Origin: Chara braunii
Taxonomy: Eukaryota; Streptophyta; Charophyceae; Charales; Characeae
Reading direction: 5' to 3'
Assembly (NCBI GenBank): GCA_003427395.1
Contig: BFEA01000250.1
Location: forward strand, 1,802,769 to 1,866,768
Length of the DNA: 64,000 bases
In this document: positions 40,431 through 52,064 of the stretch, one piece after another
Position numbering within the stretch: the first letter of the stretch is position 1
Layout of the letters: each line of letters begins with the position of its first letter
The notes under the pieces: generated by a model
What the model was told of the DNA's origin: nothing
What the model saw: the letters and a program-made list of their open reading frames with translations, nothing else
The model's database searches: none
Translations under genes and position numbers: made by a program

Positions 40431-40499
40431 AGGTAGTTGTTGTGTTCTACAGTCTGAAGGTGGTACGCCTGTCCTGCTAGGCTGTTCTCTACCCTGATT

Positions 40500-41970
40500 A
40501 GTCCCTTCCCTCTGCAGTGGGTGCTATGTCGAGATCATAATCATCCCACGTAGTCGGACCTGGCTCCTCTGCTGCCAAGTCCATACTAATCCTTACTTTT
40601 TCCTGTCCTACCTTTTCAGAGTGATTCTGCTGCGCATATGACAAGTGCCTTGTGGATGGATGATGATGTATGGGTAGTTGTGGTCCTGCTGCACTGAGAA
40701 TTCTCTCTCGGGTTCCCCTTGTTCTCGTCCCACGTCATCTTTAATCATGCCTGCCTGTTGACTGATCCAATGTTTTTTTTGTTTTTGCTTTTTTTTTTGG
40801 GAATCCTTTTCCTTTTCTCTTTTTTTAATCCCCTTATAAATTCTATGCTTCGAAGCCAGTAACTCCTTATCTGTGTAATATCCCTCAGGATGTGCGCCCT
40901 TTGTCTTTCGATCGACAGTGAAATATGCGTAGTAGTGCGTACCATTCAGCCAGCGGGCAGGTCTAAGTCTTACCGATCCCTAACTTCATTTTGATCTACG
41001 TTTTTGTAGTGATGCTTCTTCTCCTGATGCTAGTGTGTGTTGTAGCAGGCGGCAGATGTGTGGCACTGCCCTCCTTGACACACGTAAATGGGGAACATCA
41101 TTGAGTGTTGTTGTCGGTGGTAGTCTGTTCCTTGTGTGTCTGTCGTTGACCTGCGCTTTCGCGTATGCAGTTTCAGTTGATAGGTGTAAGAACGTAGTCG
41201 CATGAGCAGTTTCCTAAACGTATCTGATTATGGCCGCAATCATGGACATAAATTAATAGAAAGAGTTCTAGTGTGAGTAGGCCCTGAGACAGTATATTCC
41301 CATGTTCAAATGCACCCGAGAACATAATCAGTCTCATTGCAATGTGACCCCAAACTTTACAGTCTGGGTCAGTGCGACCCCAGTGGAAAGCCTATTTAAG
41401 AGGTGGAATACACCCATGAAAATGGGAGGTGAGAGAGATCGTCTTTTTGGGCTCTCAATGGCAGAAGGCTGGGCCGTCGATAACGGTCTGCGGAAATACC
41501 CTATTCTACGGACTTTCCACTTGCTGTTGCACCTGCAAGTGAGCGTGTGGTGCCAGGCACCGGCATGGCAGAGTGCGCCAGTGGGGTGAAAACAACCAAA
41601 GAGCAGAGAATTGAAAAAAGAAACAAAAAGAGGAGAGCGGGGGGAAAAGGGTGAAAACAACCAAAGAGGAGAGAATTGAAAAAAGAGGAGATGCATAGGA
41701 TACTATTACACTTATCAAATTTATTATGTACTGAAGTAGTAAGCCAACTGAGCTACCGTCTTCCCCTGAACACAACGCACTCTCATTTTGACTGTGTCGG
41801 ACTGGAAAGTTAGCTTGTATATGTTCATTATCAAGATGCATTATGTTTGGGGGGTAGGCCCGTTGGTTGATCGCTGATTTCGGCCCCCCTCTAAATGCTG
41901 AATCGTAACGTACAAGGGTCTACTGGAAGCAGCCTTTCTGGTCTGGTAGGCTGAGCCCTTACGCAGCGTG
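40500..41970. other. Intergenic, no gene recognised
   Basis: Short frames only. Near 41,735-41,765 the minus strand reads ACGGTAGCTCAGTTGGCTTA, a good tRNA D-arm/A-box, but no matching T arm follows, so it is probably a SINE fragment. Confidence 0.4.
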
Positions 41971-42064
41971 GTGTTAACCAGTGTGTTTGCACGGGTAGCT
42001 GGGTGGGGTACTGCTGGGTGTTAACCAGTGTGTTCTCACGGGTAGCTGGGTGGGGCACTGCTGG
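41971..42064. repeat. 47-bp tandem duplication
   Basis: GTGTTAACCAGTGTGTTTGC plus ACGGGTAGCTGGGTGGGGTA plus CTGCTGG occurs twice back to back with three differences. Confidence 0.9.
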
Positions 42065-42339
42065 TTTAAATGTTTCAAATAGAGCCCTCTGGGCTGGGGC
42101 CCTTCTGCAGAAGGCCAACAAAATGAAGAGGTTCAACTGTGGACTTGTGCAGAATGAAAGGCTTTCAAAAATGTGAAGGAAATAAAAAAAGAAAAACATT
42201 AAAACTTCTGAGAAAAAGGACATTTGGACAAAGATATGATGATTGGTTTAGGTACTCATTTTTGGGCTAATTCTATTTTCATACTACCAAAAAACGAAAT
42301 TATGTTTTTGAGTTTTAGGCTCTTGATAATTATCTGAAT

Positions 42340-42660
42340 TCTGAGTTCAATTCACTTAATTTGTTTGTGGGAACTCGTCACAATTAAACGTTGTAGAGAG
42401 GAAGCATCATACTGTGGGACCAAAGGTGCCTCTGGGACTTTGTGTTTAGTGTATTGGGACATTGTTCAGGCAACTGGCCTGAGTTCACTTACTTTGTTTG
42501 TGTGAACTTGTCACAACCGAACACTGTGGATTGAGGCAACTGGTCCGAGTTCTCTCAAGTTGTTTGTCGGAACTCGTCACAACCAAACCTTGTAGATAGG
42601 AAGCATGATACGGTAGTAGCAAGGAACATTGTGTTTACTGTAGTGGGACAATGTTGCAGC
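42340..42660. repeat. Three related ~60-140-bp direct repeats
   Basis: AGTTCACTTACTTTGTTTGT followed by GGAACTCGTCACAACCAAAC occurs at about 42,348, 42,484 and 42,549. The first and third share a further GGAAGCATNATAC block and a GGACTTTGTGTTTAGTG-like block. Confidence 0.75.
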
Positions 42661-42959
42661 CTTGTGTTTCATACAGGTTCCCATTTTGGCATTTTGTTTT
42701 CCCAATGTGCTCTCTCGCAACAGCTTTGTTATAGCAGTTGTTTCTACGAGTCGAACAAAAAAGAGAATTGATGACTTTATTAGGAAAAAGGAATGAAAAC
42801 ACCAGTTAAGCCGTGCCTGGTTGTGCAAAGCACCTTCTGAGGCTCCAGAGCCTCTAGCTGGGTTGAAGCTATGTGGCCTTTCAAGGCCACTCACTACCGA
42901 CCCAGGTCCCTAAGTGTCGTGCTCTTAACATGTACACTGGTAAGAGCTTGACTTAGCTT

Positions 42960-43170
42960 CGGGTGAACTGGTGGTTTAAACCATCAGTACACCTGGGCCT
43001 GCAGGCCCTTGCTGTGCGCCAAGGTTTGGCGCTGCCAGCCATCGTGGTCCAGTAGGCCGAGCCTCCGAATTTATTGCTGGCTACGAGTTTCTTTTTCAGC
43101 AAGGTTGGGGCCGTGCAATGGTGGTTTAAACCTCCAGGGGCCGTGCACTGGTGGTTTAAACCGCCAGGAC
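42960..43170. repeat. Repeats containing GGTGGTTTAAACC
   Basis: The palindromic core GGTTTAAACC occurs three times (about 42,970, 43,124 and 43,154). The last two sit in adjacent 30-bp units starting GGCCGTGCANTGGTGG. Confidence 0.8.
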
Positions 43171-43355
43171 GTTTGAGCTGCCCTTCCCGGACCAGTTCGT
43201 GGCCATTGCCCGATGCTGTGGGAGGGCAACCCCAAAAAACTGAGTTGGTGTTGTCATTTAGATAAAAAGGAAAAGAAAAATAAGTTGAGGAGTGGGGTTC
43301 AGCACTGGATCTAGCAGTAGCCCGAATACGCTTCTGTACTCTACTATGAGCCGCG

Positions 43356-43520
43356 TTGCAAAATGAGAATGAACCTTATGGTGGAACATGGAGAGATACG
43401 CCGCCATATTATTGCCTTTCCTGCATGTTGTGAGTAGTGGACTCCGGACATGCAGAAAAGGCAAGAATATGGTGGTGTATCTCTCCATGTTCCAGTATAA
43501 GATTCATTCTCATTTTGCAA
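43356..43520. mobile_element. Hairpin (palindromic) element, copy 1
   Basis: The left arm, 43,356-43,428, starts TTGCAAAATGAGAATGAACC. Its near-perfect reverse complement at 43,448-43,520 ends ATTCATTCTCATTTTGCAA. The loop is about 20 bp. It matches the hairpin 0.3 kb to the right and the end motifs at 1.8, 2.2 and 54.3 kb. Confidence 0.85.
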
Positions 43521-43640
43521 ATTTGGTGGTTAGTGGAGCGAGGCCTATAGTAGATTACAGTGTCTGGATATTTGGGAACAGGCCGTCAATGACAGCAGGG
43601 GACATGGTCAGGCACGCGAATATGGGGGTGCTGCATTCTA

Positions 43641-43849
43641 CTATGGGCCTTGCTTCACTACACCAAATTTGCAAAATGAGAGTGAATCTTACGCTGGAAC
43701 ATGGAAAGATACACCACCATATTCTTGCCTTTTCTGCATGTCGTGAGTTATGGAAGAGGCAAGAATATGGTGGTGTATCTTTCCATGTTCCAGCGTAAGA
43801 TTCATTCTCATTTTGCAAATTTGGTGAAGTAGTGGAGTGGGGCCCATAG
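43641..43849. mobile_element. Hairpin (palindromic) element, copy 2
   Basis: Arms of about 93 bp (43,641-43,733 and 43,756-43,849) are almost perfectly complementary around TTCTGCATGTCGTGAGTTAT. Flanking blocks (CTATGGGCC, GACAGCRGGGACAT) also repeat between the two copies, so a unit of about 300 bp was duplicated. Confidence 0.85.
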
Positions 43850-44229
43850 TGGAGTGCAGCGCGCGACAGGCAGGCAGTGACAGCGGGACATCGTCAGCTG
43901 CAATTCTTCCTTTTTTTTTTTTCAAACAATGGGTAGCATCCGTTTCAACAGCAGCATGAACCCTCAGCATCCCTGTGTTGCTGCGATTCGTTACACACCC
44001 TCTAATCACGATATCTTTTTTTTTTTTTTGCAACTGTGATATCTTTTTCTTTTCTTTCGTGAACTTCCAGATAACAGAACCGACTCCATTTGAAGCTGTG
44101 CCGACCCTGTGGGGGCACCTTCCGCCATGCTCGAAGGTAGGAAAAAAGGCAGGGAAAGGTACTAGCGAATTAAAGAAGCATCAGCAAATTTTATATTTTT
44201 TACCCGCATTTGACCAGGCAGTCAGGTAG

Positions 44230-44616
44230 TGGTTCTGCTGTTACCACCTTCACATCTTTAGAGAATATATTCCAGTTTGGAGAAAATGCAACTCGTCCAC
44301 CTAGAGCATGGCAATAAGGCAGTCCCTGAAGATGATAGCTACAAGTGTTATTGTGACAATGCATTTGTTATGTGTTGTTGATGAGTGAGAGCCGGAGTGG
44401 AAGCTCCGGTACGAACAGCAGCAGCAGGAGCAGCAGGAGGCCGAGTTCGAAGTGGGGTAAGCAGCAGCGTGAGCGCACAGAGAAGCTGGAATTGGAGGAT
44501 AGGTGTGGCCATGTTCACCATGCACACACATTCTTTTTAAAGTGGCGACGACCTTGAGATATCATCGTTGCAAGCTCCCTGGCCTTGATTTGACCTGTTT
44601 TAATACATCTCGAGTT
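44230..44616. other. Intergenic, no gene recognised
   Basis: A 61-codon plus-strand frame (44,372-44,557) is Ser/Arg-rich (SRSGSSGTNSSSRSSRR) because of AGCAGC repeats; no function is assigned. Confidence 0.35.
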
Positions 44617-44768
44617 GCAAAAAAAAAAAAGAAAAGATGAAAGAAAGATATCATCGTTGAACTGACCAGCCCAGGAAATTCAGAATGCTATTGTTTTGGC
44701 GGTATGTGGATTCAAACTCAGGTCTGTATTTCAACAGTTCATGGGTGTACCACCTGAGCTAGGCTGAT
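44617..44768 (-). mobile_element. tRNA-derived SINE, second member
   Basis: The minus strand matches the SINE at 25,470-25,630: A box TAGCTCAGGTGG, shared TACACCCATGAACTGTTGAA and ATACAGACCTGAG, B box GAGTTTGAATCC, and the TCAACGATGATATC block. The 3' tail is CTTT-rich, ending in T12. A target duplication is not obvious. Confidence 0.8.
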
Positions 44769-44849
44769 TGATACACCAAGCACACACATATTCTACTTTT
44801 TCCTTCTCCTTCCTCCGCCTGCTCCTTCCTTCCCGTCCCCTGCGCTGCT

Positions 44850-45322
44850 ACACCCCCACCATCACCACACACACACACACCCCTCTTCCTGTGCTCTCCC
44901 CTGCTCCCCACCCACCTCGTCGTCCTCCATTATCTAGCACCTCTTCCTGAGGAACAAGCTCAATGAAGATGAGGATAAGGAGTATATTCTAACATAGGGC
45001 GGGAGACCGTAATGTACAGCTAGGCAAACTTTTGAAGTGCAATGTTAACCCACACCCTGCCCCCATCGCCACTTGGGTTGGCTTGGCCCCATAGGCCCTT
45101 TTGTTCCAGCATTATGAGTGTTTGGGCTCCAGAATGGTGTTAACGTTCTTAATGCCCGGCCCCACTGCGTTATGGCTATGCCCCGGTTTTTATATCTGGT
45201 GCCTAAGTTTTGACTTTCTATTATGAACGTCTTGTCGTGCTCCAATGGAGCTCTTCACTCTTCCTTCTCTATCTCTATCGGTTTTCAGAAACATGATGAT
45301 GTTTTGCCCTGACTGAAGGGGA
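44850..45322. other. Intergenic, flank of gypsy element 2
   Basis: A short (CA)n run near 44,866-44,880; otherwise no gene or repeat recognised. Confidence 0.35.
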
Positions 45323-45327
45323 ACATA

Positions 45328-45685
45328 TGTGACGGACCGGCCAGGATTGATTGCGGTTTGTCAGGATCAAGATGAAGGGATGAGGATGACAAAGATGGAG
45401 ATGGAGCTGGAAGGGACAGTGCAGCTCCGGCGCAGACTTAAACACGCCGACTCCAAACTGTGCAAATGAAGCATGCGCAGAAAACAGACTGCAGCTGGGG
45501 TATACCCCCAACGGATTGAATGGACTGCGCTGGACAGGCCTGGTACTGACAGTGGTACGGGGCAGGACTGGACTGAATGAGTACACGGCCGGTGGGGTCA
45601 GGCCATTGCCTGGTCCCACAGGCTGAACAGGCAGAATAGCCAGATAGCCCTGGCTCTAGGGCAGGGCAGCTAGAGGCATGCTGCA
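45328..45685 (-). repeat. 3' LTR of gypsy element 2
   Basis: Plus-strand ends TGTGACGG...GCTGCA. Similar to the right LTR throughout, with many substitutions and small indels, so the insertion is not very recent. Confidence 0.88.
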
Positions 45686-46829
45686 CGATCCTCGCACCTG
45701 CAGTGGATCGGGAGAACCATAAACACGCTTCCACAAAAGCAGCGGAATTCTGCAACTATAAAGCTGAGAAAGGATTCGGAGCAAGCTCCTTTCTGAGTCT
45801 ATGCAATGCAGCCTAAGCTACATAATGTCAGAGCAAAAGCAAATGTTTCATATACACATCCTAGCTAACAGCAGGAAATTAAATGTAGCAGGGTCTTAGA
45901 GGTCATTGCCTCAGGGCTGAAAGGGAAAGATAACAATACGTCATAAGATAATGCCATGTCATTGAAACACGAAGAGTGGGGCGGTCTTAGAGGGGGTGAA
46001 TGAAGCCTAAGAATCGAAACTCCTAAGGATAGTCGCACACGAAGATGGGAGAGGTCATCAGGCTAAGGACGAGGGAATGTTAGCGAAACAAAACCAATGA
46101 CCCTAGTAGATTGACCATCAAGGCGGGAATGCTCGAGAAAAAAGGTGATACCATGCAGGGTTGACCGTGAAAGTGGAGCTTGGAATAGGGTGAAGATATG
46201 CCTAATTGAAGGCATGCCATGACCAACTTTAGGGTGATGAGGGTAGTGGGTGAGGGAAACATGCACATAACTCACCGATGAGGGAGGAAGCCAAATTTGG
46301 GAGTAGGGAAGCCAAGATATTGGTACAGGCCCAGTATGCCTATGTGATACCAAGAGAGAGCCCAACTTAGGGAGAACCAGCTAAGTGAGAACCATCATGC
46401 AACACATACAAAGGAATGCACAAGGTAGGGTGGTGGCGGTAAGTAATCACGTTCGATGTAGTTGAAGCTGATAAAGTAGTTGAAGTTGAGAAGGTGGATG
46501 AAGTTGTCGAGGTTGTCGATGATGTCAATGTAGGGGTCGAGTCGACGTTGAAGTAGAGTCGCACAACGTAGACATCCTGAAGAAGTTGATGATCGGATGG
46601 AGTACATGATAGTGTGAGTCAATGGTAGAAGTGATGAGAGTGTAAGTCGTCGAGACACCGAGGGTGTCAACGAGTGCGATATGGACGTGCGGAGGCGTTT
46701 GCCAGCACGACCTCAAAGGGAGGGGGCTTGTCCTCAACAATCTCCTCAGTCGGAGGAGGAAGAAGATGGTCAGTTGGCTGAGTACGAGCAGATGTCTCAG
46801 CACAATAAGTACGATCATATGCGCTCACC

Positions 46830-47118
46830 AACATTCAGGCGTGCTCCAAGTGCTCGAGGGGCTCCAAAGTAGCCTCCTCATCAGGATAGTCATTCCGACG
46901 CACAAGGTATTTGACGTGTGGAGGGGTATTGTTGGTAACTCGGTGAGATACGATGTCGTAAATGATGAACTCCTCATGATTGCCCACCATGATAGGTGGA
47001 GGGCGCTCATAAGGGTGTTCGACAAAGCGTTCAGACGGTTTGCGACAAGGACGCAACAAGGAGACGTGACATTCCTCGTGTACCAGAGCATGTTGAAGTG
47101 AATGAGGTAGCTTCACAC
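46830..47118 (-). pseudogene. Gypsy element 2 chromodomain
   Basis: The minus-strand frame reads VSLLRP, then RFVEHPYERPPPIMVGNHEE, FIIYDIVSHRVTNN and VKYLVRRNDYPDEEATLEPL. This is the C-terminal chromodomain pattern of chromoviruses (normally YLVKWKGYPxxxxTWEP). Two of the aromatic cage positions appear changed (WKG to RND, TWEP to TLEP), so histone-mark binding would be impaired. It lies directly after the integrase C-terminus in element order. Confidence 0.85.
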
Positions 47119-48385
47119 GAAGCCGACCATGCTAACAACAATATTAGAATGGACTATCAGAAGGATGTGGCATGGATCGAAGAAGCGACGCCTGAACTTG
47201 CGAAGCGTATCCACTTCGAGTTGCAAGTGGCGTGCGTCGACGAGCACATCCTCACCAATTTTGAATGAATGATCTAGTCGTGACCGGTTCACTCGTGCGG
47301 CCACGCGAATATGGAAGTCGGCTAGACTCTCGTGTGGGCGCCTCATAATCGCAACCATTTGGCCGATCCAGGTGTCAAGCGTAGGGCAACGAGTGTTTGG
47401 GCACAATTGAGGTGGTTGTAGGAAATCTGCGGGTACGCGAAGGTAGTAGCCGAGGTCGTAATAGAATGGCGGCATCCCCGTGGCTGGCGAAATGGCGTGG
47501 TTGTTCGCAGTTTCCACGTGGGCTAAGGTTAAGTTCAGTGTGGGTTATCCTTAATAAACTTTCGGAGGATATTATTGAGAGTTCTATTGGTGACCTCAGT
47601 CTTCCCATTCGTTTGTGGTGGTAAGACGACGAGAAACGAAGTTGGGATCTATACACCTCGTGTAGGCGTCGCCAGAATGCGTTGGTAAAGCGCGGGTCAC
47701 ATACGAAAATGATGCTCTGAGGTAAGCCGTGATCTCTCACGTCTCGATCGATGACGATGTCGGCGACCTCACGAGCACTAATGTGATTGCGACACGGGAT
47801 AAAACGTGCACGCTTCGTGAAGTGATCGATGACAACCAAGATAGTATCATGACCGCGCTCAGTTGGAGGGCGGAGGGGACCAACAAAACCCATTGAGATG
47901 GATTGTCCACGACGCTCAGGTGTTAGCAGAGGTTGAAGTAACCCATATGGAAGGTGGTTCGCACTGTTCACCTCCTGGCAGGTTGGACAATCCTTGATGG
48001 AGACTTTAACAAAGTTCTTGGACTTCGGCCAGATGTATACGCGGCAAACACGGGCCAATGTCTTGTGGAAGCCCATACGAATGATAATTGTTTGGTTATG
48101 AAACTTTGCTATGGCCTCAACGCAACATTGTCCAGTGGAGGGAACACATGCGTGGTTCGAGCTGGCCAGATCGACCATGCCAGTACACGAGACCGTTTTT
48201 ATAAAGGGAGTGCTAAGAAATGGTCTTGCCACTCCACAACGTCGCGTGGATGTCACGATAATTCAGAGAGTGGTGGTACTGAGTGCGATATGCATCAATC
48301 TTCGACTGATCAACGGTGGTGATCATGGTAGCAAGGTGGATGGGTTCCTGATTGTGGTTAAGACGGTGGGACTGAGCATTGATGA
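47113..48385 (-). pseudogene. Gypsy element 2 integrase
   Basis: In element order, the N-terminal zinc region has GFHKTLARVCRVYIWPKSKN and DCPTCQEVNSANH. The core follows with SISMGFVGPL (the first catalytic Asp appears replaced by Gly), VVIDHFTKRARFIPC and VCDPRFTNAFW. The frame shifts near 47,610, where a TEVTNRTL-like segment with the catalytic Glu falls in another frame. The C-terminal GPY/F-like module reads SFKIGEDVLVDARHLQLEVD and RRFFDPCHI. Upstream, TMITTVDQSKIDAYRTQYHH belongs to the RNase H-integrase connection. Inactive copy. Confidence 0.88.
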
Positions 48386-48389
48386 TGCG

Positions 48390-50445
48390 GTTCGTTTCAC
48401 CCTTGATATATTAGTTAATGAACTTAAACTAACAAGATATGATAAACAAAATGCGGCTATGGTCTTCATCGATTTCGGAAAAGCTTACGACCACGTGAAC
48501 GAACATTTTTTAGACAGATGTATGGGAAAATTGAACATTGGGCTTGTTTTTTGGCGTTAGACGGAAATATTGCATCACAATGCCACTGCCTGTGTCTAAG
48601 TAAATGGGAGGGTAGCGTCGACCTTCCTGTTGCAATGGTCGGTCAGACAAGGAGACTCCCTGGCACCCTTCCTCTTTATAATTGTGATGGAGGCACTGAT
48701 AGCGAACCTTCGTGTCAACAAAGATCCGAGGAAGTTGCAAATTTCGGCCATCCTTGAGGATGCAATCCTCGTCTGTTCGATGTTTGCATATGATTTGACA
48801 GTTATGGTGGATGCCACTGCAGCAAAGATGGTGGAGATTAGAAAACTGTTTGACGGATTTACAGTGGTTTCAGACATGACTGTTAATTGGGGAAATAAAA
48901 TTGTGGGTTGGTGGATCCATAATCAAGGGGTGCTCCCCTCGGAGCTGCCATGGGTCAAGTGGCTCCCAGAAGAAGCCCAGTTAGGGTATTGGGAATCATG
49001 TTGACGAAACTAGGTAAGCTTGCATCGAATGATGAGTGGATATTGAAACCTGCTTTAAAAAAGTTAGCTCACTTGAACGACCAACACACTTCCCTAATCG
49101 GTAGGGCGCTAGCGATTAACAGTGTGGTGCTAGCGACCCTTTGGTACAGATCCACAATTTGGGCTCTCAGTAAGGAGGCCATCCGATCACTGAAATGACA
49201 GTTAACAGCCCCGTTGTGGAGAGGCAATGGTGAGGTCGTTAACGTCATTAGCAAGGTTTTAGTCATCGGTGGTCCAACCCAAGGACAAGGGGGGTTTGGG
49301 GATTCTAAACCCAGACACAGAGATCCCAACATTAATGTTTCGATGGGCGAGGAGACTGCTCTTCGCACAACTTCTCCCATGGTATGTCCTTGCAATGGGA
49401 CAGATAGCCAGACTCGCTCCATAAACACCACAGGATGTCAACCCGTTGACTTTGTTAAGACGACCGTTTTTGGCATGTGCCACGATGCAGTCAAGACAGT
49501 CGAGGACCAAATAGAGGAACAATCGGTAAGGAGTTGGCCAGGGACGACTTTTGGGTCAGGGTCTTAAGAGTCTGGCGCCAACTTCCACTTCTTGACAACC
49601 CCCTGCCGACGAGGTGAGAGGAAGTGATGCGCCAACCCCCTTTTGGAAACAGGAGGATTATGGACCGGTGCGGCAGAGTGTATTGCAACTCAGTCTCCTC
49701 GTGGTGCAGTTGGGGTAAAAAAGGCGTAATTAGAATAAAGGGTATTTGGGATTCAGAGAAAGGGGATTGGAAAATGGTGCTGCAATTGAAAATCACATTA
49801 AAGTACTGTCACAATGTCGAGGAGAACCTTGAACTATTAACATTTGCTATTCCCCTAGATGGGGTGCGCATCTTGCGCAAAGGGCCGCGACTGGTAGAAG
49901 GGGACTCGGTAAACGTTTTGACTCAGAAAGTGTAGGAAATGTGGTGGGCGTACGAATGGACAAAACACTCGTTAACCTTTACCATATAGGCAAAGATAAC
50001 GTTCTCACTCGGTATACCCTAGAAGTGATGAGATGGGGAAACAATAAGGAACTACCCAGGATTCGTGTACTGCGGGACAAGGATGCATGGATTGCATTTC
50101 AACCATATATCCCATTGGCGGAGCTCCCTTTGGATCCTGAGGATTGGAAGTGGGCACACCAACGAAAATGCAGATCTCAGGGGAATGCAGAGTTGTACAA
50201 CTTGACGGTGAAGGCAACGTACCGATTGCTGCGACTAAAAGTAAACATTAAAGAAAAGGTGAAGGACTGATGGAGGTCCTAATTAAATGTGGGGATTGAG
50301 GTTATCCGTCCCATTCGATGGTTCACTGCCACAAGGTCTAGGCCAGTAAAGATGGCCTCGCTGCAGTGGCAGATAGAACATCGTTGCATACCCTCCAACG
50401 ACTGACTAATAGATCTCAGGGGTATGCAAAGTTATATTACGAGAA
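48390..50445 (+). mobile_element. 5'-truncated LINE inserted in gypsy element 2
   Basis: Plus-strand LINE sequence interrupts the minus-strand gypsy between RNase H and integrase. The left junction lies near 48,385-48,400, where gypsy reading stops and LINE RT begins; the right junction lies near 50,430-50,450. The endonuclease and N-terminal RT are absent (5' truncation). I cannot see a clean target duplication or poly(A), and some RNase H sequence appears lost at the junction. Confidence 0.75.
48395..50270 (+). pseudogene. LINE reverse transcriptase and C-terminal region, broken
   Basis: Plus-strand RT motifs appear in order: LDILVNELKLTRYDKQNAAM, VFIDFGKAYDHVNEHFLD (catalytic Asp block), SVRQGDSLAPFLFIIVMEAL, then MFAYDLTVMVDA, where the FADD box has become FAYD. 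Next come a VVSDMTVNWGNK block, LGKLASNDEWILKPALKKLA and RALAINSVVLATLWY. C-terminal pieces lie at 49,624-49,935 and 49,941-50,270 (PLAELPLDPEDWKWAHQRKC). Frameshifts near 48,560, 48,960 and 49,200, and the altered catalytic box, show it is dead. It is a different LINE copy from the one at 24.5 kb. Confidence 0.85.
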
Positions 50446-51090
50446 CTTTGCATTCATCGACAGTGTAGTTTATCTTAGGAGGCAGTAAATGACGGGAGTA
50501 GAAAGCAGTCGGGCAATCCCTAACACGAGCCCTGACACACCCATACGTCATGATGTTCGAATAGTAGGTAACGGAAGGATTGTTAGTGGAGGGTAGTGGT
50601 GGAAGGCTAGGCGTTAGTTGAGAAGTAGTGTCAGCAGGAGGAGGAAAGTGGGGATTATGAGGATAAGAGGAGTCAGGTGGGGAGGGAAACACCTGAGAAA
50701 GTACAACTCGTACTGCAAAATCTGACGCATCGGTGGCGACTATGAAAGGACGATCGGAATCGGGGAGGCAAAGAATTGGCGCAAGTCACCACTTTCTTGA
50801 AGGCGTGAAAAACTTTCTCGTAGAGGGGTGTCCAACACCATGGCGGTTTTTTTCGGAGTAGGGTGGAGGGAAGGACGTAGGAATACTTGGCGTATTTCGG
50901 GATGAAAGCATTATAGTAACCAATGAGGCCTAGGAAATTGCGAAGCTGCTTGGCCGAGGAAGGGGTGGTCCACTCCGCGATAGCAACGATCTTCACGTTG
51001 CCCATCTGGAGACCGTGGTTAGACATACGGTGTCTTAGAAAGTCCACTTTGAAAAAAAAAAAAAATTGCGCTTGGCAAAGTGACACTTAT
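50432..51090 (-). pseudogene. Gypsy element 2 RT thumb and RNase H, truncated by the LINE
   Basis: The minus strand reads VDFLRHRMSNHGLQMGNVKI, AEWTTPSSAKQLRNFLGLIG and YYNAFIPKYAKYSYVL, the RT connection. RNase H follows with FIVATDASDFAVRVVLSQVF (catalytic Asp) and TAFYSRHLLPPKINYTVDEC, where the normal NYTVxDKELLAI is cut off by the LINE junction. Frame changes occur near 50,770 and 50,690. Confidence 0.85.
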
Positions 51091-51490
51091 CGAGCTTGGC
51101 AAAATGACACTTGTTGAGCTTGGCATAAAAGCCATGCTTGTGTAAGCGTTTCAAGTCATGGTAGAGATGTTTGGAATGGTCTTTTAAGGTACGATCGTAG
51201 ACGAAGATGTCGTTCAGGTATACGAGAACGTATTCTTCAAGGATGTTCCTGAAAGATATCGTTCATTGCCGCCTGGAAGGTGGCAGGTGCATTAGTGAGG
51301 CCGAATGGCATGACTGTGAACTCGTAGTGGACCGAAGCGTGATTGGAAGGTGGTCCTCTGCGACAACGCGAATGTGGTGATAACCACTACGAAGATCGAT
51401 CCACGTAAGGAAGCGGTTGTCTGCTAGATGGTCGAACAGCTCATCGGCGCGAGTCATGGGATAGCTGTTCTTAACCGTGTAACGGTTAAT

Positions 51491-51508
51491 AACACGATAA
51501 TCAATGCA
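51491..51508. repeat. 18-bp target-site duplication, left copy
   Basis: AACACGATAATCAATGCA here is repeated identically at 51,651-51,668 on the other side of a 142-bp A-tailed insert. Confidence 0.92.
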
Positions 51509-51650
51509 TCATCATTAGTATCACCATCATCATCATATGAGGGACGCTGAGCCCGGTTCTCAGCATGTTCGGTTCGGTTACTTCGGGTAGACTGTGAGGA
51601 CCCCGGCCTCAATCTTCATTTTGAATAAAAATTTGTAAAAAAAAAAAAAA
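51509..51650 (+). mobile_element. 142-bp A-tailed retroposon inside gypsy RT
   Basis: The insert starts at TCATCATTAGTATCACC, contains GTGAGGACCCCGGCCTCAAT, and ends in a 16-A tail. It sits between perfect 18-bp duplications, so it was copied in by target-primed reverse transcription. Removing it restores continuous RT coding. It shares its 3' end with 26,075-26,148. No clear tRNA promoter boxes, so it may be a 5'-truncated SINE or a LINE tail. Confidence 0.88.
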
Positions 51651-52064
51651 AACACGATAATCAATGCAGAGGCAAAGGGTTCCATCCATTTTGCAAGCAA
51701 AGAGGACGGGTGCACCCGAAGGGGAGTTATTGGAGTTTAATGAAACCAAGTCGAAGGAGTTCCTCAAGGTAACGCTCGAGTTCCATCACCTTTGGAATCG
51801 ATAGTCGGTAGGGTGCTTGATGGTGGACACGACAAGCAGGCGCAAGGTGGAAAGTCTTGCAAGAGAAGATGATATCCCTGTATAAATAAATAATATATTA
51901 GAATAAATAATAGTGTATATGGAACTCTATTCATTCAATAATGTATATTAGGTGGATAGAATGCTCAATACCGTGCGTCGAAGGGATCCCGCTGTATGAG
52001 GAATACGGGGGAAGGACGTTGTGGTACTTTCGAATCAGGTCACGAACGACGGGTTCTAAGTCAA

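Larger units (their letters stand above)
51091..52064 (-). pseudogene. Gypsy element 2 RT fingers and palm, interrupted
   Basis: Element order: [20 protein letters not shown] (51.7 kb), the 142-bp retroposon, then [46 protein letters not shown] (first catalytic Asp) and VLVYLNDIFVYDRT, where the catalytic YLDD is YLND. Frameshifts occur on either side of 51,263. The order and motifs are clearly Ty3/gypsy RT; the active site is altered. Confidence 0.88.
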
